Shown: piece after piece, positions 3,871 to 7,486 of the stretch
How the letters are laid out: the number at the start of each line of letters is the position of its first letter
Position numbering within the stretch: the first letter of the stretch is position 1
NCBI GenBank assembly: GCA_009780875.1
Contig: WQZE01000043.1
Coordinates: 1-7,486 of the forward strand
Reading direction: 5' to 3'
Length of the DNA stretch: 7,486 nucleotides
From: Bacillota bacterium
GTDB taxonomy: Bacteria > Bacillota > Clostridia > Christensenellales > Pumilibacteraceae
The notes under the pieces: model-generated
The model's database searches: none
What the model was told of the DNA's origin: nothing
Seen by the model: the letters and a program-made list of their open reading frames with translations, nothing else
Program-made: the position numbers and the translations under genes

Positions 3871-5868
3871 ATGGAATTAAAACAAATGACCCAAGAGAGT
3901 TTGCTGTTTTTGGACAAAGAGTGGGATACCAAAGCGGATGTTATTAAGCACCTCGTAGATGCGCTTTACGAGCAAGGGTGTATTGATTCCAAAGAGGCGT
4001 TTCTTGAAGCGGTTATGCAACGAGAAAAAGAGTCTCCCACAGGGCTAGAAAAAGGTCTTGCAATCCCACACGGAAAATCGGCGACCGTCAAAAAAGCAGC
4101 CTTTGCTTTTGCCCGCCTCAAAAATGCTGTCAAGGATTGGGAGAGTTTGATTGCGGACAACCAAGTGCAGTATGTCTTTTTGTTGGCGGTTCCAGCCGGA
4201 GAGGCCAACACGACACACCTTGCAATGCTGTCAGCACTCAGCACTCGCTTGATGAACGAACGCTATTTTGAGGGAATCAAGACAGCGGATACAACGCAAG
4301 CATTTTTGCAAGCCTTGGATTTTGAGGAGTCCTCCACCCAGGAGACGCCTGTTGCGGCGGCAACCAACAAGGTTGTGCTTGCCGTGACAGCGTGTGCGAC
4401 GGGGATTGCACACACTTATATGGCGGCCGAGGCGTTGTCCAAAGCGGGTGCCGAGTTGGGCATTGAGGTGTATACCGAGAAGCAAGGTGCAAGCGGCATT
4501 GTGGACAAGTTTACGGAGGAGCAAATCAAGCGTGCGGATGCGGTGATTTTTGCCAACGATGTTGCCTTGATAGGCAAAGAGAGATTCCACGGCAAGCAAT
4601 ATATCCAAACAAAAGTTGCTGAGCCACTCAAAGAGGCAAAGAGTTTGCTCCAAAAAGCACTAGACAAACCGGATGGTGTGGTCAAAGAAGAGAGTGCTAG
4701 CAAAGATACGGACAAAAAACAAAGTTTTGGAGCCAGTTTGTACCGTGCTATCTTGACGGGTATGTCCTATATGATACCGGTCATTGTGGCGGCTGGTTTG
4801 ATGATTGGTCTATCTAGATTGTTGGCGTTGCCTTTTGGTTTGGGAGAAAAGATATCAGATGCTGAGTATCTCACCAGTGAAAATGGGTTTCTAAAAATCT
4901 TGGCGTATCTCAACTTGTTTGGCAACTTTGTGTTCAAGTTTATGTTTCCTGTGTTTAGTGCCTATGTCGCCTTTTCTATTGCGGGTAGGTCAGGAATCGT
5001 GTCAGGATTGCTGGGCGGTGCCTTTGCGGCCGGTATGCACTTTACCTTTTGGGGTGCAGGTGCCACAGCAACCGCCACCTTGTGGGGAACCTCAGGTATT
5101 GCTTCTGGTTTCTTGGGGGCCGTTATCCTAGGTTTGGTTGCGGGTATTGTGTCCAAGTTCCTCAACGAAAAAATTAAAGTGCACAAAAACCTGGAAGCCA
5201 TCAAGCCAATGTTGATTGTGCCGTCTTTGTCTGTATTGGCAATATTCTTGCTCAACTATGCATTGGTAGAACCTGTCTTTGGTGGCGTAAACAAATGGTT
5301 GCAAGAAACCATTGCAAATGCATCGGGTGGCAGTACCCTTGTTTTGGCGGGTATTATTGCAGCAGCCACCGCTTTTGATTTGGGTGGACCTATCAACAAA
5401 GCAGCAGGCACCATTGCCATTGGTTTGGCAGCAGATATGATTTTCCCACTCACGGCCAGGGTTATTGCCATTGTTATCCCACCGATTGGATTGGGACTAG
5501 CCACCGTGCTAGACAAATTTATTGTCAGAAAAAGAGTGTTTAGCGAAGATTTGCGAGTGGCTGGATCTACCTCTATTGTGCTTGGATTTATTGCCATCAG
5601 CGAAGGAGCGATTCCGTTTATGCTCAAAAACCCATTGATTACCATTCCTATCAATGTGATTGGGGCGGTCTTGGGGTCGTGCTTGGCGGTGGCTTTGGGT
5701 GCCGTGCAATGGTTGCCTTTGCCAGCAATTTGGGGATGGGCACTTGTGACCAACATTGTTGCTTATTTGGTTGGTTTGTTTGCGGGCGTTTTGTTTGTGG
5801 CACTAGCCAATATTGTGGTGAGATTTTTCTTGCTCAAACGCACCGAAAAGAAAGCGGTCCAAGCATAA
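3871..5868 (+). CDS. PTS fructose/mannosylglycerate-family transporter, fused IIA-IIB-IIC
   Basis: A 665-residue permease that imports and phosphorylates a sugar, using phosphate relayed from HPr. Residues about 1-150 are a fructose-type IIA domain with the phospho-histidine in A-I-P-H-G-K (H67). Residues about 169-266 are a IIB domain with phospho-cysteine C175 in T-A-C-A-T-G-I-A-H-T-Y. A polar linker (about 267-284) leads to the multi-TM IIC domain (about 285-660) with G-G-P-I-N-K (505-510) and E-G-A-I-P-F (578-583). All three phosphotransfer parts are present, so it should be self-sufficient apart from EI and HPr. The start is ATG 3871 because AAGGAG lies ten bases upstream; the frame is open further back, but that stretch contains the promoter. 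The downstream GH38 mannosidase suggests a mannoside substrate, as in MngA/MngB. The exact sugar is inferred, so no symbol is assigned. Confidence 0.93.
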   Translation: MELKQMTQESLLFLDKEWDTKADVIKHLVDALYEQGCIDSKEAFLEAVMQREKESPTGLEKGLAIPHGKSATVKKAAFAFARLKNAVKDWESLIADNQVQYVFLLAVPAGEANTTHLAMLSALSTRLMNERYFEGIKTADTTQAFLQALDFEESSTQETPVAAATNKVVLAVTACATGIAHTYMAAEALSKAGAELGIEVYTEKQGASGIVDKFTEEQIKRADAVIFANDVALIGKERFHGKQYIQTKVAEPLKEAKSLLQKALDKPDGVVKEESASKDTDKKQSFGASLYRAILTGMSYMIPVIVAAGLMIGLSRLLALPFGLGEKISDAEYLTSENGFLKILAYLNLFGNFVFKFMFPVFSAYVAFSIAGRSGIVSGLLGGAFAAGMHFTFWGAGATATATLWGTSGIASGFLGAVILGLVAGIVSKFLNEKIKVHKNLEAIKPMLIVPSLSVLAIFLLNYALVEPVFGGVNKWLQETIANASGGSTLVLAGIIAAATAFDLGGPINKAAGTIAIGLAADMIFPLTARVIAIVIPPIGLGLATVLDKFIVRKRVFSEDLRVAGSTSIVLGFIAISEGAIPFMLKNPLITIPINVIGAVLGSCLAVALGAVQWLPLPAIWGWALVTNIVAYLVGLFAGVLFVALANIVVRFFLLKRTEKKAVQA

Positions 5869-5889
5869 TAACAAAATAAAATAAAAACA

Positions 5890-5933
5890 GGTTGATTGTC
5901 CTCTCAAAAATGGTTGAGGGGGCAATCATAACC
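5890..5933 (+). other. Intergenic hairpin between PTS and mannosidase genes
   Basis: The arms 5894-5907 and 5914-5927 form a 14-bp stem with two G-T wobbles and a 6-base loop. GGTT/AACC extends it beyond a 2-base bulge. No T-run follows on the + strand, so it is unlikely to be a full terminator here. It may protect the PTS message, mark a processing site or partly attenuate mannosidase expression. On the minus strand it is followed by a T-rich stretch, but no minus-strand gene ends here. Confidence 0.55.
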
Positions 5934-5967
5934 TAAGTATACAAAATCGTAGAGAAAAAAAAGGTTT

Positions 5968-7486
5968 ATGAAAAAGAAGCAATGGATACACATAGTACCC
6001 CACTCACATTGGGATAGGGAGTGGTACTTTTCTCAGGAAGATTCCAATATCTTGTTGGTAGAGAATCTTGATTATTTGATAGAGACACTAGAAAAAGATG
6101 AAATATTTTTGTCCTATACCTTTGACGGGCAACTTTCTGTGATAGAAGATTATTTGCAGGTACGACCAGAAAACAAGCAGCGGTTGCAAAAATTGATTGC
6201 ACAAAAAAGGATTTTGATTGGACCTTGGTATACGCAAAGTGACTCCCGCATTGTGCACAAAGAGGCACTGATAAGAAACTTGTTTTATGGGATAAAACTT
6301 GGCGACGCAATGGGTGGCAGTATGGGGGTCGGGTATTTGCCCGATGCTTTTGGTCAGAACGCATACTTGCCTTCTATTTTTCAAAATTTGGGTATCAGGC
6401 ACCTTGTTTTTCAACGAGGGGTTTATGATGACCAACTTGGTGGGAATCTCAATTTGCATTGGGTATCACCTGATGGAGTGGGCATCAAGGCAAACAATTT
6501 GTATTTGGGATATGGTCCTGGCAAGTTTTTGACAAGTGAGGAGGCGTATATCCAAAACCAATTGCATCCAATGCTTGACAAGTTGTCTGCGTTGGGTGGG
6601 GATACAGGTCATTTGGTTTTGCCATCTGGTGGAGACCAAGTGCTTGTCAAAAAGAATTTGCCAAACATTGTGCAAGAACTCAATCAAAAAGATGCCGAGT
6701 ATGCGTATCGTTTGTCGGATTATCCAACCTACTTTGAGGCGATAGAAAAAGAAGCCTTGGTGGCGGCAACAGTTCAAGGGGAGTTGATTGCGACGCAAAA
6801 ATCTCGGGTGCACCGCACGATTGCTTCCCAACGCATAGATATCAAGCAACTCAACTACCAAGTAGAGCATTTGCTCATTCATATTTTGGAGCCTTTGGCG
6901 GTCATTGGGCAACACTTTGGGCTCGTATACCCGCAAACTTGGCTTGACAAAGCGTGGAAGTTGTTGTTTGATGTGGATGCGCACGACAGCATTTGTGGTT
7001 GCAACTCGGATGACACCAATCGTGATATCAAGCACAGATTGCATCAAATCCACCGGATGGCTAGCAATTTGATTTTGATTATCAAAAAACAAATCACACA
7101 TTCTATTGCACAAACCCTTGAAAACCAAGAGGTTTTTACGGTCTTCAATTTGTTGCCCAAGGTGAGTCAGACGCCGCTCAGCGTGACGCTATTTTCTAGG
7201 GCAAACAAATTTGGGATTCGTGATTTGGCGGGCAAATCAGTTGCTTTTGAGGTTGTGGAGCAGACCTATGTGAGCGGTGGCAAAACGGTGGTGGTGACCG
7301 CAAATGGTGAGCAAGAGCGGGAGATAGAGGGGTACTATCGTACGGTGGTGCAACTTTTGGATGTCAGCGTGCCTGCGATAGGTTGGACCACTTTTTGTAT
7401 GGTGGAGTCAGATAAAGAGATGGTTGTGCCTCTTTTGCAAAAGGCAAAGAGCATAGAAAACGAGCAGTACAAGATATGTGTCAAGG
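5968..7486 (+). CDS. GH38 alpha-mannosidase (MngB-like), 3' end outside window
   Basis: The first 506 residues of a glycoside hydrolase family 38 enzyme; relatives such as E. coli MngB are about 880 residues, so over a third is missing. GH38 enzymes are retaining, zinc-dependent alpha-mannosidases. Active-site parts are visible: the N-terminal P-H-S-H-W-D-R-E-W with zinc ligands H14 and D16, the probable nucleophile D126 in Y-L-P-D-A-F-G-Q, and the third-ligand region A-H-D-S-I-C-G (H339, D340). After about residue 280 a helical middle domain follows, then the beginning of the beta-rich C-terminal part. No signal peptide is present, so it acts in the cytoplasm, in line with hydrolysis of a phosphorylated mannoside delivered by the PTS 99 bases upstream. 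The start ATG 5968 has a purine-rich AAGG close upstream. No break or missing catalytic residue is seen. Confidence 0.94.
   Translation, partial: MKKKQWIHIVPHSHWDREWYFSQEDSNILLVENLDYLIETLEKDEIFLSYTFDGQLSVIEDYLQVRPENKQRLQKLIAQKRILIGPWYTQSDSRIVHKEALIRNLFYGIKLGDAMGGSMGVGYLPDAFGQNAYLPSIFQNLGIRHLVFQRGVYDDQLGGNLNLHWVSPDGVGIKANNLYLGYGPGKFLTSEEAYIQNQLHPMLDKLSALGGDTGHLVLPSGGDQVLVKKNLPNIVQELNQKDAEYAYRLSDYPTYFEAIEKEALVAATVQGELIATQKSRVHRTIASQRIDIKQLNYQVEHLLIHILEPLAVIGQHFGLVYPQTWLDKAWKLLFDVDAHDSICGCNSDDTNRDIKHRLHQIHRMASNLILIIKKQITHSIAQTLENQEVFTVFNLLPKVSQTPLSVTLFSRANKFGIRDLAGKSVAFEVVEQTYVSGGKTVVVTANGEQEREIEGYYRTVVQLLDVSVPAIGWTTFCMVESDKEMVVPLLQKAKSIENEQYKICVK

Noticed and set aside
6466..7128. Long minus-strand ORF opposite the GH38 gene
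   Set aside because: The + strand frame has unmistakable GH38 active-site motifs across this stretch; the antisense protein has no recognisable domain.
1..7486. CRISPR array, insertion sequence, tRNA/rRNA
   Set aside because: No regularly spaced repeats, transposase motifs, terminal inverted repeats or RNA gene signatures were seen; the repeats present are tied to the toxin cassettes.

Overview
The window looks like chromosomal DNA of a low-to-moderate-GC Gram-positive bacterium (Bacillota). The reasons are AAGGAG-type ribosome binding sites, TTGACA/TATAAT-type promoters, heavy TTG-leucine use, a single-chain fructose-family PTS permease and an RHS/wall-associated-type surface protein. Genus cannot be fixed from the sequence. 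All credible genes lie on the + strand and the standard bacterial code fits. There are two parts.

Part A (1-2905) is the 3' end of an RHS polymorphic-toxin locus. It starts inside an RHS core that ends at a D-E-N-G boundary. A glycine-rich, hydrophobic variable C-terminus (CT1) follows, and its stop codon overlaps (ATGA) the start of a small two-TM protein, the probable immunity protein. Next is a second toxin-like C-terminus with no RHS core (orphan CT2, 1180-1788). It begins with the same Met-Pro-Asp-Trp stretch found at the RHS/CT1 junction; 16 bp are identical at the two places. CT2 is followed by a second two-TM ORF, whose longer form is interrupted by TAG. Then comes a paralogue of the first immunity gene, also broken by one TAG. 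The 3' part of the immunity gene and its flank are repeated at 96% identity, and a terminator-plus-promoter block is duplicated at 2310-2417 and 2798-2904. The arrangement suggests that cassettes accumulate, are displaced and decay at the 3' end of an RHS gene, between constant sequences on both sides.

Part B (2875-7486) is a carbohydrate-uptake locus: a MurR/RpiR-family regulator with a SIS sugar-phosphate domain, a fused fructose/mannosylglycerate-type PTS IIA-IIB-IIC permease, and the first 506 residues of a GH38 alpha-mannosidase. The permease would import and phosphorylate a mannoside (by analogy with MngA/MngB, something like 2-O-alpha-mannosylglycerate). The mannosidase would cleave it inside the cell, and the regulator would sense a phosphorylated sugar and control the promoter at 3797-3825. 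That promoter carries an inverted repeat overlapping its -35 box. The regulator's own promoter is the downstream copy of the block duplicated in the toxin region, so the two parts share a boundary sequence.
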